Counted from the first letter of the stretch, positions 12,201 through 23,708 are shown. The stretch: 64,000 bases of DNA from Brachypodium distachyon (GCF_000005505.3 NC_016132.3:2728001-2792000); one strand, 5' to 3'. Program-made: numbers and translations. The notes: generated from the sequence alone by a model not told the origin.

Positions 12201-12328
12201 TATTGGGGAGTAACGGTGGAGCGGTAGGAGAGTTGGACTCCTAGAGTGAGGTAGATGAACAGGTAGAGTAGTAGTAGTAGCACCGGTGGCTCGCGACTGC
12301 GGCTAAAGGAGGCCATATTTGCAAACAT
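9242..12328 (-). CDS. LRR receptor-like protein (Cf/Ve type), intronless
   Basis: A cell-surface receptor without a kinase domain, expected to recognise an extracellular ligand and signal through partner kinases such as SOBIR1 and BAK1 (family knowledge). The single 1028-aa frame has a hydrophobic N-terminal signal, a plant LRR N-terminal cap (CLPDQASALLRLKRSF, then GTDCCHWKGVHC), many 24-residue LRRs of the LxxLxxLxLxxNxLxGxIP kind, a non-LRR island near residue 815 (FTAEITYKGYVVILNK), four more LRRs, a cap with GLCGSPLSKEC, one membrane span near the C terminus (FLFIGLGFGVGFAAAIV) and a short basic tail. Start at 12328 is the longest frame; Met5 at 12316 is equally plausible. A TATA-like stretch lies near 12418-12430. 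No disruption is visible. The closest relative in the window is the pseudogene at 14236-17427. Confidence 0.93.
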   Translation of the reverse strand: MFANMASFSRSREPPVLLLLLYLFIYLTLGVQLSYRSTVTPQYSNHTTAGNGVPAIPCLPDQASALLRLKRSFTVTNESRCTLASWQAGTDCCHWKGVHCRGFDGRVTSLHLGRCHLESAALDPSVFRLTSLRHLNLAWNDFNGSQLPASGFERLSELTHLNLSSSSFDGQIPVAIGHLTNLVSLDLSTTFFVQEESDEYISYATWSDHSLWLVEPNIASLLANLSNLRELNLDMVDLFDNGAAWCAAFSNSTTPQLQVLSLRYCLLQGHVCRSLSSIPTLTVINLQYNKLHGPIPEFLADLPSLSILQLTRNHLEGQFPVRIFENRNLTALDISYNFEVSGSLPNFSSDSCLANLVVSNTNFSGPIPSSIGNLKSLNKLGLAATGSSVQEIPSSIGELTSLDWLEISGAAVVGKLPSWVTKLTSLVHLQFSNCGLFGEIPSSISNLKKLEWLALYKCNFSGPIPPQIFNLTQLETIYLNSNNFAGTVELSSFLELPNLYHLSLSYNRLSVIDGEHNSILIPNWLSSLRLASCNISKFPDSLRNLQTLYYLDLSDNQIHGAIPHWVWDNRSVLNLSHNQFNSIGYDYALPIGISLFDLSSNLLEGPMPIPGPYTSSYDCSDNQFSSIPTNFGSQLSGVIYLKASGNNLSGEIPPSICDARDLALLDLSYNNLSGPIPSCLMEDLNSLRVLKLKANKLQGELPHRIKQGCGFYGLDLSDNQIEGQLPRSLVACRSLQVFDIGNNHINDTFPCWMSTLTELQVLVLKSNKFFGKVGTSVLGTAEENCEFMKLRILSLASNNFSSTLTNKWLKSLKSMTAKSTDDTSLMPNQHGLYLADGREHEFTAEITYKGYVVILNKILKTLVVIDVSDNGFNGVIPESVAELVLLCELNMSHNALTGTIPTQLGALHQLESLDLSSNDLSGEIPQELAWLDFLSVLNLSYNQLVGRIPGSCHFQTYSNLSFMGNIGLCGSPLSKECEDTTPNMMPHPWKREPMDIILFLFIGLGFGVGFAAAIVMWWGIRIRKPSQG

Positions 12329-12805
12329 GCATGAACAATTAAGCTATATATGGTGTGTGATTATCTGGACTCTGGACTGTTCTTCTATACTGGTAAGATA
12401 TCCACTCGATCTGGCCATGTATATATAATGGGAAACCTGCAATTCATCGGTTGGCTAGCTACTACCTAGTGTCTGTGTCTCAAGTTAAGAAACCATATGC
12501 GGTCCCTGTGGCTCCCCCTCCCCCTGCAGCTAGCTAGATCTCACCGTGCGTAAGGGTTGCCGGCACAAGACTGCCAGAACGAAAGCGCTAGCTGCTCCCA
12601 CCTGTGGTACACACTGCACGTCGGGACACTATCATGCATGCATGCGAGAGGTGCAAGTTTGCAACACCATTGGGCACTCGACCAATCGGATCAAATTCGG
12701 CGACAAAGTCAATGCAACGCAACTTGCACGGCACGCGCATATGTACGTTTTTGTATCGATCTCATGTAATCAGATTTTTAAAAAAGACCTCGCATTGGAT
12801 CTGCG

Positions 12806-12853
<48 letters not shown>

Positions 12854-14235
12854 ACGCTTTGAAACCCAAATGCCCGTCCAGCTCCAGCTAGTGTATAAAA
12901 CGGTCAAAAACTAAGAAACTCCACGTACATCATCGCATCAGGCGACATGGCAGAACTGCACATTTGTTACTTTTTTTTTTCTTTTTGAGAGGTGCACATT
13001 TGTTTTTTTTTTGCGGGAAAGAGAGTTGCACATTTGTTACTCTGTATTTGTGCTCGAGTCTCGCGTGGCATTGCGAATTGCGGTAACAACTGGAGACGCA
13101 ATACGAGCCTTTTGGGCTCTCGGCAGATCGCTGAGCCTCCAGGAGTGTTGGCCCAGCCATGTTTCACAGGTATCTCAGCGACGGCCCAGGCCAACCTGGG
13201 TGTTGCTCGATCTCCGGCTGTTATAACGGGTCGTAGTTACTGTTACGGAGGTCAACCTGGGCGCTGTGCATGGCAAAAAAGAAGAAGCTCGAGATCATAT
13301 CGAGGAGGTTGACTGACCCCGTGACCCGGTGAAACAGCGATGGACAAGGACACCATATGGAAACTGTACACTTTGCAATCGCCCAACTAGATATCATCCG
13401 GAAAATGCACAGTGCCTGTGTTACTAGATGTGTGGCCCTGGACCGGTTAAACTATGCGTGCGATCATATTTCCCAGCTAGGCATCTTAATTACAGATGGT
13501 ACGGACCGACTGCTGATCGAGCTACTCCCCCTTTCCAAATGATAACTCATATAGCCTTTTCTCATTTGTTTCAAAACACATCTCATTTTTTTCTTGATAC
13601 CAGCACCCGGCCAATAACTACTCATATACATTTATTATTAATTCAATATGAGTGGTCAGGCACTAGAAACGAGAGCTGCCTTGGTCCAAGTACACAAATC
13701 TATATGAGTTGTGTTTTTGAACAAAGAAAGTAGCATGTTTTCTCATTAGCATGGAGCATACAACGGTACCGGCCTACTCGCTTTGGTCACACAATGGGTG
13801 AAACGGTCAGACGTAATCACTTTTCAAGGTTCGCATTTTTCCGGCTACATGCATTATTGATTTGTAAAGGGAAAGCTTAGCCCTCCGATCCTAAATTCTT
13901 GTCGTGGTTTGTATTAAAACCACGAGAACAATTTAGGATCAGAGGTACTTCCTCCGTTCTCAAATACTTGTCGCTGTTTGTATTTAGAAACGGAGGGAGT
14001 AGTATTTTATTTTGCAATAGGCAAGTGCAAGATTAGTTTTTTTAAATAAAAAAATAGGCTCGGGCCGTGTAATCGCCAATTACCGTGCAGCTGGTGCACG
14101 GCCAATAAACGACCAGCTACAAGCTGCATGGGAGTATATAAACGGGTGCAGGGTGGGTTGCAATTTGCAAAATCCATCTCACTGCACACTTAGAAGCTCA
14201 CCTTTAAGCTGACCAACCCAGTCAAAACTGCCAAC
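12329..14235. other. Divergent RLP intergenic region with (TA)n and nested MITEs
   Basis: Shared upstream space between the minus-strand RLP and the plus-strand RLP pseudogene. It holds a TA microsatellite near 12810-12851 and Stowaway-like hairpins at about 13882-14003. A TATA box (GTATATAAAC, about 14134-14143) lies 100 bp upstream of the pseudogene's ATG. No coding exon is supported. Confidence 0.7.
13882..14003. mobile_element. Two adjacent Stowaway-like hairpin MITEs
   Basis: First hairpin: CCTCCGATCCTAAATTCTTG pairs with CAATTTAGGATCAGAGG around a small loop. Second: CTTCCTCCGTTCTCAAATAC with AAACGGAGGGAG, much shortened. A shared TAC joins them, consistent with adjacent insertion at TA. 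Confidence 0.7.
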
Positions 14236-17200
14236 AATGAGGACCCATCCCGGACCATTGTTGTTCTTGCTGCTGCTCCTACAAATCCAACTTCTTCCGC
14301 CCGCATTGTTGTTCTTCGCTTCTCGATTCAGCCGGTGAGTACACAAACCACACCGTGTATACCTTCCATGCTTGCCGGACCAGGCATCGGCGCTGCTCCG
14401 GCTCAAACGGTCCTTCTCCACCAACAATGAGTCCATGGCCGCCTTCAGGTCGTGGAGGGCCGGCACGGATTGCTGCCATTGGGAAGGCATCCGGTGCCAC
14501 CATGCCGATGGTCGTGTGACCTCGCTCGATCTGAGCAACCAAGGACTGCACAGCGGAGGTCTAAATCACGCGATTTTTGATCTAACCTCCCTCGAGTACC
14601 TGAACCTCGCATATAATGTTTTTAATGGATCCCGCCTCCCATCCACCGGGTTTGAGCGCCTCCTCAAGCTCACCCATCTCAACCTCTCCAGCTCTGACTT
14701 TGATGGCTAGGTACCAATTGGCATCCGTCAACTCACCAATTTGGCATCACTTGACCTCTCTACTGGTTTCGAATTTATTGACTTGCTTAGTGATGGTTAT
14801 AATGTCATCATACAGTCAAAACGTGACTCCCGACTCACGCACCCAAACTTTGAAGCCTTAATTGCAAAACTTGTTGAATTAACGGAGCTCAACCTCGGCT
14901 TCGTAGACCTATCTGGCAACGAAGCGCGGTGGTGTGATGCTCTAGCAAGGTCCACTCCTAACCTTCAAGTTCTTAGCTTACCATTTTGTGGGCTCTCTGG
15001 TCCTATTTGCACTTCATTCTCTAGCTTACACTCACTTGCTATTATTGACCTACAAAATAATCATTTATCTGGTCCAGTTCCAGATTTCCTGACCACCTTC
15101 TCCAGCTTGATGGTTCTCAAACTTCAAATTAATCACTTCGAAGGATGGCTCTCTCCAGCAATCTTTGAACATAAGAAATTAAAGACAATTAACCTTTACC
15201 GTAATCGTGGAGTATCTGGTTACTTGCCAAACTTCACAACTAGCAATACTTTGGAGAATCTAGATGTTGGTCTGAGAACCAAGCATAGCTTGGGTGGTCA
15301 GCCAGTCAGGTGTGCTGGCAGCCCACCAGAGTTTGATCCTCGAAAGTCGCAATTCGGTGTCTCACTTTGTAAAAATTATATATCTATATACTATCAGACT
15401 GCAATCCTGAAAGTCAAAAAAAAAATCTAGATGTTGGTCAGACAAACTTTTCGGGTACAATACCGAGTTCTGTTAGCAATCTCAAGTCTTTGAAGAGACT
15501 GGGCCTTAGTGCACCTGGATTTTTTGGAGAGCTACCATCGTCAATTGGTAAGCTCAAATCCTTGAGTGTGCTACAAATATCAGGGTTAGGACTAGCAGGG
15601 TCGATACCATCATGGGTGGCAAACCTAACCTCTCTAGAGATTCTCCAGTTCTCTGACTGTGGCTTATCCGGATCAATACCTCCATTCATAGGTGAATTTA
15701 AGAAATTAGAAAGATTAATATTGTGTAACTGTAGTTTTTCAGGAGAAATACCATCATATATCTCAAATTTAACGCAACTGCAAATAATCATGCTCTATTC
15801 AAACCATCTTTTTGGCATAGTGGAGCTTACCTCTTTAAAGAAACTGCCACATCTTGAGGTATTTGAAGTATCTAATAATAATCTAGTCGTCGTTGATGGA
15901 AAAGATAATTCTTCATTAGCATCACATCCAAAAATTTCGATACTAGGTTTGTCAGAATGCAACATCTCTAAATTCCCCAATTTATTGAGGCACCAATCTC
16001 AAATGTCTACCCTTGATCTCTCTTACAACCAAATGCATGGCGCCATACCACAATGGGCATGGGAGATTGGGACTAATTTTGTACTTTTTATCCTATCGAA
16101 CAATAAATTCACTAGTACTAGTTACACGCCTCTTCTTCCTTTCAGTGTACTAGTGCTTGATCTTAGCAACAACATGTTCGAGGGGCCCATACCTATACCT
16201 CGAGGCTCTGCCTCATTGCTCGATTACTCAAACAACAAATGCTCATCTGCACCTTCAAATTTTGGTTCTCATCTTAGTGATACTATCCTCCTCATGGCCT
16301 CCCAAAATAACTTCTCTGGAGATATTCCATCCTTTTTTTGTGGGGCAACGAGTATACAACTCCTTGATCTCTCTTACAACAACTTCAATGGCTCAATCCC
16401 TCCTTGTCTAATGTCAAAAGTTAATGGGATGCAATCATTGAATTTAAGACAAAACAAACTTAACGGGAAGTTCCCACGCAATATCAGTGAAGGGTGTTCA
16501 TTGGAAGCATTAGATTTCAGTGGCAACTGGATTGAAGGACAGCTGCCCAGATCTCTGGTTGCTTGCAAGAACTTAGAGTTATTTGATGTTGGAAACAATC
16601 AAATTAGTCTCTTTTCCATGTTGGATGAGTGTGCTGCATAGGCTTGAAGTCCTTGTGCTGAAATCCAATAGGTTGTTTGGACATGTGGGACAATCTCTTG
16701 TTGAAGACAAAACTACTTTTGCATTTCCAAGTTTGAGAATTGTTGACCTATCCTCAGATAACTTCTCTGGCACATTGCCCCAAGACCAGTGGTTCAAGGA
16801 GTTGAAGTCCATGATAGTGAGAGGTGACAACACATACTTATACGTATACCACTGCAGTCACATATAAAGGGCACGACACCTCATTTGCTAAGATATTAAG
16901 GACACTTGTGTTCATTGATGTCTCAAATAATACATTTCATGGTGGCATCCCTGAAGCCATGTGGGAACTTGTTCTGCTACATGGGCTCAACCTGTCACAC
17001 AACTTTCTCACAGGGACGATTCCATCTCATGTTGGTCATCTAGACCAATTGGAGGCTTTGGATATGTCCTCAAATGAGCTTTCTGGAGTGCTTCCACAAG
17101 AAATAACATCATATATTGGACTTCTTGACAATGTTGAACCTATCATACAACAAGTTGGATGGGAGAATACCAGAATCACCTCATTTCTTGACGTTTTCCA

Positions 17201-17427
17201 ATAGCTCGTTTATGGGAAACGATGGTTTGTGTGGGCCTCCGTTATCAAAAGAATGCGGTAACACAACAGTGCCAAGTGTTTTGCCACTCACGTCCAAGAA
17301 GGATTCTCTGGACATTATGCTATTCCTCTTTGTTGGACTGGGATTTGGTGTTGGGTTTGCGGCGATAATTGTAGTGACATGGGTACTCCCCATTAAAAAA
17401 AGTCATGAAAGAGTATTGACCTGTTGA
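14236..17427 (+). pseudogene. LRR receptor-like protein pseudogene (SINE insertion, stop, frameshifts)
   Basis: The full RLP layout is present but broken. The ATG at 14236 opens a signal peptide (MRTHPGPLLFLLLL), the frame is lost by about 14335, and the LRR cap resumes at 14366 (CLPDQASALLRLKRSF). A TAG at 14708-14710 replaces an expected Gln in FDG-Q-IP. A SINE sits at 15273-15423. A frameshift near 16610 (NNQI then PCWMS), another near 16840-16860 around the island (AVTYKGHDTSFAKIL) and a third near 17110-17120 follow. The C-terminal cap (GLCGPPLSKEC) and membrane span (FLFVGLGFGVGFAAIIV) are still readable to 17427. It is intronless like the RLP at 9242-12328, to which it is most similar, and lies head-to-head with it. 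It cannot make a full protein. Confidence 0.92.
15257..15439 (+). mobile_element. tRNA-derived SINE with poly(A) and 16-bp target duplication
   Basis: The direct repeat AATCTAGATGTTGGTC occurs at 15257-15272 and 15424-15439 and brackets a 151-bp insert ending in an A-run. The insert contains a pol III box A-like TAGCTTGGGTGG (15286-15297) and a box B-like GTTTGATCC (15331-15339), spaced as in tRNA-derived SINEs. Removing one repeat and the insert rejoins the LRR reading frame (LDVG / LDVGQTNFSGT). Confidence 0.92.
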
Positions 17428-18605
17428 AATAAATGTCATCTTTTCACGAAGATAAGTTATGTAATAAATTCTTCCCAAGATAGATATGTACACATCAGAA
17501 TATAATGAATGGTTTTACATGCCATTGTATATCTTTTTTTTCCTTCTTTGAAACGGACTGCCATTGTATCTCTAGAAGGAAACCTGGCGCCAATTTTTGA
17601 TGTGCTGGTAGTCGCCAGAACATCGGTGATCCGTGGTGCATAAAAAATTAACTACATACGGGACCGAAGACACTGCCATGATTCTGTAAACTCTGGGCCT
17701 TTGCTTTTGTTCTGTAAAATCTTGTGTATGCAGCAGTCGTTGTATGCATAACTTTTGCTAAAGAAAATGGTAAGCAAGGAGAGCCTAGGAATGTCAAGCC
17801 AACGGTTGAAAAAATTGATCTCTCAACCGTAGACCATAAGCCAAAATTTACTTTATGCGATCCAAAAATAGATTTTGCAAGAAACTACGACAGAATCTAT
17901 TTCTCCCCCTCTTTATGGTGCCCGTTGTTTCTAGGTTGGAAGGCGCTAGATGCTTTTGCACAGCAAGGGAGACGCTGCTGGAGTAGTGGTCACTTGGCTC
18001 TGATCTGATCGTTTCCTCACGGCATTGCGTGCACACTTACTAGAAATTAACCTTTTGTTTGGTGACAAGGCATGCTCTAGACTGACAATATTAGCCTGTA
18101 CCATGTCCTATTCCATTTCAGACTTCAGTAGTATGTCCGATCATAAATTATTGTCGAAATATTACATGTATTTAGACGTTTTTTACGAATAGATAGATCT
18201 ATATTTAGCCAAAGCAAATTTGAGTCAAGAATTTAGGATCAGAGAGAGTATGCATCGTCCCGACGACACGTTGCAGTCCAACCCCTTTTTCAATCGTTTG
18301 ATGCATGACTGAAAGGTTTTGTCAGGCGTGGTTTGGTTTTCCGGTCAAACGTACGTACGCTCCTCCCTACAGTACGAAGTTTCCGGTCAAACCTCAGTAC
18401 TATGACACAAAGAGAAAAAGAAAGAAAGACAGGGAAAATGTGTACTGAGCGCGTCGCCTCGTGTGCTTGCAAGTTGCATCGCGAACTGCAGTGATCATAC
18501 GAGTCAACACCTCTCTCTCGACGTACGTTTCCCTCGAACGGATCGATCCTTCCTAACGGAGTGCATGGCTTGGGCTTTCTTTTCGTGGGCTGACCTGTTT
18601 ATGGC

Positions 18606-18682
<77 letters not shown>

Positions 18683-19589
18683 AGTATTTGTACCTAACAT
18701 TTGGGCATTGGTCTATAAAAGACAAAAAAATTAACATCGGTTTCATGTAGTAATATACTTGACTTGAATCTGCAATTTTTAAAAATTAACATCAAACTTT
18801 ATGTGAAGTTTAAAAAATTGCACTGAAATTTTATTTGTACAATTTTAGTTGTCCTAATGTGCAATATTCAATTGCACTATTCGAAAATCCAAATTTGCAC
18901 ACAAAATTTCGGTTGCACTCTTAATTTTTTCTATTGAATTAGACAGGCCCAAAAGAAAACCTAGCCTTGCCCATAATGTATATATATCCAAAAAATCTAC
19001 ATAGAACAAAAATATGCAACTTCTAGGTGGAAATAAAAGGAGAAGTCAAAATGTAACCAAGCAAAAAAACGGAGACACACTACCACCGGTTATTGGATTA
19101 CATGAACCAAATAAATAAAAAAGGCCATAAACATACATCAGAAAACAGGCCAAAAACCAGCCCACGAAAACGTCACGAGACTCCCAAGCCAATCCTGGCC
19201 GGCTGGCCCATCCACCTCACGTCCTCACGTGGCCTGCTGAAGCAAATACATCGTACGCTAGCGACGCAAGAGAAATCGATCGCAAATCAGTTCACGTACG
19301 TACAAATCGCTCGCAAAAACTGAATCGACTGAGAAATAATGTTTCTCAGGCGACTGAGCATTAGTAAAACCGATTAACCATACGAACTCGAAGTCACGAA
19401 GGTACCAGGGCAGATCCAAATAGACTGCCTACACTGCCTCGTGCGCCCAAAAACAAAAGATTGGTCTAGCAGATCCAGCAGCTACAACTAACTCAAATTT
19501 TGCAGATCCAAAAACAAAGAACATCAACATCCTTCGATCTAGCGTAACTCGGACCTCGACACCATAACTATCCATCCTGCAGAACCAGA
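17428..19589. other. Intergenic with repeats, no gene seen
   Basis: Contains 18011-18130 (a direct copy of the segment at 108-270), a degenerate Stowaway-like element at about 18131-18250 (ends GTCCGATCATAAATTATTG and AATTTAGGATCAGAGAGAG), and a long (TA)n tract at about 18608-18677. Nothing coding is supported. Confidence 0.65.
18608..18677. repeat. (TA)n microsatellite, about 70 bp
   Basis: Uninterrupted TA dinucleotides. Likely polymorphic, and its length may be unreliable in the assembly. Confidence 0.95.
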
Positions 19590-20545
19590 TCAGGGATACA
19601 CGGTGACATTGACGGTGACGGTTCTGGAGGAGCCCCAGCGTGCGTCAGGAAGAAACAAGAACTCTCGGCGCTTATGTCCTTTCAGACAGCGCACGAACTG
19701 CACTGTTCCAAAAGTCAGCGAGAGCGACCCGGCTGGCACGTCGCCCTCCACAAGCATCGTATACTGCTGCGGCACCGCGCCGGCTCCGTACTCCTCGTCC
19801 GGCCGCGGGTAGAGGCGGACCACCGACAGCGAGCGCCCCGTGGGAACATCCCCGCCGTTGAGCAGCAGGAACACGCTCTCGTCACCGTCCGGGTACAGGA
19901 GCACGCACAAGGGCCCAAGCGAGTCCAACTCAAAGAAAGGTCCATGGCCGCACTCCAACATGTGGTCGCGGAGGCGCGTGACAGTGTAGGCGCAGCCGTC
20001 GAATGGGCAGGGGTAGGGCGCGTACCGGCAGGTCTCTTCCTCGTGTGTCCGGATCTCGGAGAAGCTGAGGATGTGCTTGCAGCCATGTTTCTTGAACTTG
20101 CAGGGCCTGGTCATGCCGGCCAGGATCTTCTCCATGGCGCGGCACCAGATGTCGCCCGTGGACTCGTTGCAGCTGGGGCACTTGCGCTGCAGCCGGACAC
20201 AGCAGTTGCCGCACGCCGCATGTCCGTTCTTGCACTGAAAAGTAAATAAATAAACAAAAAAAACATTATCAAACTTAAAATTTTGCAATGTACTGTATAT
20301 ACTACAAGGAGGAATGTGTAGTGTAGGTACTAGGTACTCACCATGTAAATTTGAGACTCGAAGGGCATGAAACAGATGTCGCATTGAAGGGTATCGAGGT
20401 CGTGGCTGAAGACATTGGTCGTGTCTTCTTCCTCGACCCGCGCCGCCGCCGGCTTGGAGGTCTTGCTGTCGCAGGCCGTTCCCATGCACGCCTTCTTGGT
20501 GGCGGCGCTGCCCGTGTCGTCCTTCTTGGCGCTCCTCTTCTGCAT
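19590..20545 (-). CDS. SINA-like RING E3 ubiquitin ligase
   Basis: A Seven-in-absentia-type E3 that transfers ubiquitin to targets and dimerises through its C-terminal substrate-binding domain. Exons are 20545-20342 and 20234-19590, donor ATG|GTGAGT and acceptor TTTCAG|TGC, phase 0, 282 aa. The RING spans the splice site: CDIC (Cys55, Cys58) in exon 1, then CKNGHAACGNCC and RKCPSC in exon 2. The SIAH zinc finger follows (CKFKKHGCKHILSFSEIRTHEEETC, then YPCPFDGC). The C-terminal half is the divergent SINA substrate-binding fold ending VTVNVTVYP. A 5' UTR intron is likely, with donor CTGCAG|GTGAGCTC near 20641 and acceptor TTTTCAG|GCTAGGCGAT near 20567. The N-terminal tail (KKACMGTA) is shared with the inverted copy at 23709. 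It appears intact; the target is unknown. Confidence 0.92.
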
Positions 20546-23540
20546 CGTCTGAATCGCCTAGCCTGAAAACAAGCAACAAATTGCAAAGTAGCAGCAGAGT
20601 ACTAGTAGTACTGCTCAATATCGCACGCGCGAGAGCTCACCTGCAGGCTGAGATCGATGAAGATACAACTTGGAAGCCCCGGCCTACGAAGACGGAACTG
20701 CGGAAGCGGGAGCGTTCTACTGGCACTTGCAGCCGGTGGGGGACTGGGGGTAGTGTCAATGCAAATTAGCTGGGTGCCGGGGATGATATGCTCCTCTGCT
20801 CTGCTGGTGCATCTCAGCCTCTCAGGTGTCAGCCCGCGGTCTTTGGCCACCGCGATGTGATCGATAGTACTACTTCTCGGATGCCGCGCTGCTCTTTCGT
20901 GTTCGTCACGGGGGCAAGGCAGCCTTTGACTCTTTGGTCACCGTGTCCTCGAGAGTTTGATGGAGTAGCAGATCGTGTTCACGTGGCACGGCAGCCGGTG
21001 GTTGACCAGGTCGACTGGTCAAGCTGCTGTTGACCAAAACATTACAATAAACCAGTTTAAGGCTTTTATTTGTGTTTTCTCAGCTTGGGGATCAAAATGG
21101 GCGTTTGACTCGAATTTATGGATTCACTCTTTTTCAGTACTATGACAAGCTCGTTGGTACTGTGCGGAATCAGAGTATTGCTCGCGATGTTTTCCCTACA
21201 ACTATATTTGCTGCGAGCGCTAGCAACCCGAATTAGAAAATAGCCTATATACCTACGTCTTCCGCACACGCACAGTGCTCACTTGTGGGCAGTGCCTACG
21301 ACTACGAGCTGTCGCGTCTAGCGGGCATGCTGCATGAACTGCATGCATGCATGCACAGGAGATACTAGTATACGCCGTAGGCATGTGTAGGCGTATTGGT
21401 ATGGCGACTTGGCAAGGCAATGCACTGCGGTTTATTCCGTCCAGTACGTGCAGTCAAAAAACAACAGCCCGGCCAGCCAGCCCAAGGTTTGTGTCCTTTC
21501 GTGATGGAGTGGTAGAACGTACTGACGATCAGTACGCTCCGTGCCTGTGGTGGGAGAACGGCCGGGCAGGGGCAGCTAGCCTGGGTGCCTGACCCGGGTA
21601 CTCCTCCCGGTCGGAGTCGCAGATGGCGGCGTACTCCTACTCCGGAGGAGGCACCCACTCCTCCGGCTTCGGCGTCGTCCGCCGTGCTCCGACCGAGGAT
21701 GAAGCCGGCGGGGCGTGCGAGAGGACGAGCCGGAGCCACCACCTAGGTAGCGGTGGCGTCAGGCCGGTGGAGGAGGGAGAGGGAGGGCCGGTGGAGGAGG
21801 GAGGGGCGTGCCTCCGTCGAGCCGCGGCTGATTGCTGGTGGCGATGTGGGCGAGGACACCGTCGATTGTGCGCCCCCGCCAGAAGGCGTGCCGGCCGTCA
21901 ATGTTGCCCATCGGGTGCGGCACATCGCGGAAGGCGCGCCGGTGCTCGTCGGCGAAGAAACCGGCCCAGGCGGTGCCCGTCTCACGAGCCCGCTCCGCTG
22001 ACGCCTGCTGCTCCAACGTTGTCCGCTGTGCTCGGGCGGAGGATGAAGTTGGCGGGGCGTGCGGGAGGACGAGCCGGAGCCACCACCCAGGTACCGGTGG
22101 CGTCTGGCCGGTGGAGGAGGGAGGGGCGCGCCTCCGTCGAACCACGGCTGATTTGTCAGCGGTGATGTGGGCGAAGACGCTATCGATTGTGCGCCCCCGC
22201 CAGAAGGCGTGCCGGTCGTCAATGTTGTTCCGCACCATTGGGTGCGGCACATCGCGGACGACGCGCCGGTGCTCGTCGGCGAAGAAACCGGCCCAAGCGG
22301 TGCCGGTCTAACGAGCCCACTCCGTCGACGCCTGTTGCTCCGACGTCAGGGCGACCTAGCGTTCCCAGATGCACTCCCGCAGGTGCTCACCCGTCGGCAC
22401 CGGCGGGACGGGCCTGCCGCCCCAGCTGAGCTGCCAGCCGTGGGGAAGGCGACAGGTAGCCGGCCGTCCGAATCACATCGGCCTCGTCGATGCGGAGCCA
22501 GCGGCGCTCGTCCCAATGGGCCATGGCGAGGTCGAGGGCGAGGGAGAGGAGAGAAGGCGAGGGACGAGATGGCAGAGGGGAATGAATGGTGAGGTCGACG
22601 GTGCTGCCTTTTATAGGCACCGCCGGAGGTGTGAACGCAGCGGGAAACAGCGCAGGGAATGCGCGGGGGGGGGGGGGGGGGGGCGCCGCATGGAAGCCGA
22701 CGAGACCGGGCAGCGGTTTGATCGGGCGACCACCATAACTCGCATGCGAAGCCGAGGCGAAGTCGGTAGGCTATTAATGCCGAAGCCAGCGAGAGCAGTA
22801 AATGGCATTGATAAGGCAGACCCACGCCATGAAACGCTGCGCCGACGCACCCGCTCGCCTCCCCTTGGTTGGGTTCCGCCAGGGACGCCAGCTAATTTTG
22901 TGGACCGCGTCGGTTAAAAATACAATTTGGGAGGGGTTTTCGACACCCACACCACTCAAACCCGTTTAGAGGGCCTTCTAAAGGCGCCGGCTGGAGTTGC
23001 TCCAAGGTGCTAGCCGCTGGCACGGAGGCATGCTGGCCCGGGGCGTCAGTGTCCGGCATCATTGCACTTGCACCGGTCAGAAACGATGTTAACTCAGGGC
23101 GAATGCAATTTGCAAGTTGCAACTGGCTTAGACAACGCGCGAGTGCTTTGTGCAAAACTTAATCTACTTCGTTCAAGTAGTCTCTGTGCAACAACCGGTT
23201 GAGGTGAAAACTGCAATTTTCTTGCTATCATCAAAGTCTCGAGGACAGGCCATCCATCAATCACATCACCGTGCCCGAACACTGCCTAGCTTGCCCCGTC
23301 ACGTCATGAACAAAAAAGAACAGACTCGCGCACGGTAAGGAAACGCCGTGCTTTCATCACAAGTTCACAAGGCGGATTTAATTGCGGGATGCGCCAACAG
23401 TGGAGTAATTTGCTGCATAGCAGTCCAGTTACCGAGAACACCATTGCAGCCTTCCTGAGCAAGGAGGAGGGTAGCTGTTCGCTTCGTCCCCTCCTTTCTC
23501 GTCTATTATTAAATCCCCCACCGGCGACTCTCGGGCATCC
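20546..23540. other. Spacer of the inverted SINA-like pair
   Basis: Holds the divergent promoters and leaders of both SINA-like copies, a GC-rich region with a 344-bp tandem repeat (21677-22350), and a 19-base G-run at 22665-22683 that may be a sequencing artefact. No intact gene is supported. Confidence 0.6.
21677..22620 (-). pseudogene. Unrecognised GC-rich coding remnant with tandemly repeated module
   Basis: Read on the minus strand, a possible start near 22531 gives MAHWDERRWLRIDEADVIRT. After a frameshift and two stops comes a module TGTAWAGFFADEHRR ... HAFWRGRTID that appears twice, about 344 bp apart, with PHPM-NIDGRHAFW in both. The repeats are similar at DNA and protein level, so the duplication is recent and within a once-coding region. 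I do not recognise the family. Stops at the TAG codons near 22346 and 22310 argue that it is not functional. It may be a captured or transposon-borne gene piece. Confidence 0.4.
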
Positions 23541-23708
23541 AAGTTCCATAGCTCCTTCCATCTCGAGAATCGATCTTAGCTGCAGCCTGCAGGTGAGCTC
23601 GCGCGCGTGCGTTATCGAGTGCTAGTAGTACTCCTGCTGCTACCTTGCTAGTGGAGTACTAGTGTTTTCTTGATCCTGAGTCCCCTCTGATTATTTTCAG
23701 GCTAGGCG

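Noticed and set aside
12810..12851. TA tract as a TATA-rich promoter
   Set aside because: A plain (TA)n microsatellite. It is too far from either start codon, and better TATA boxes are closer.
21623..22825. Several overlapping GC-rich open frames on both strands
   Set aside because: High GC keeps many frames open. Only the minus-strand repeated module is peptide-conserved, and it is interrupted, so it is listed as a remnant only.
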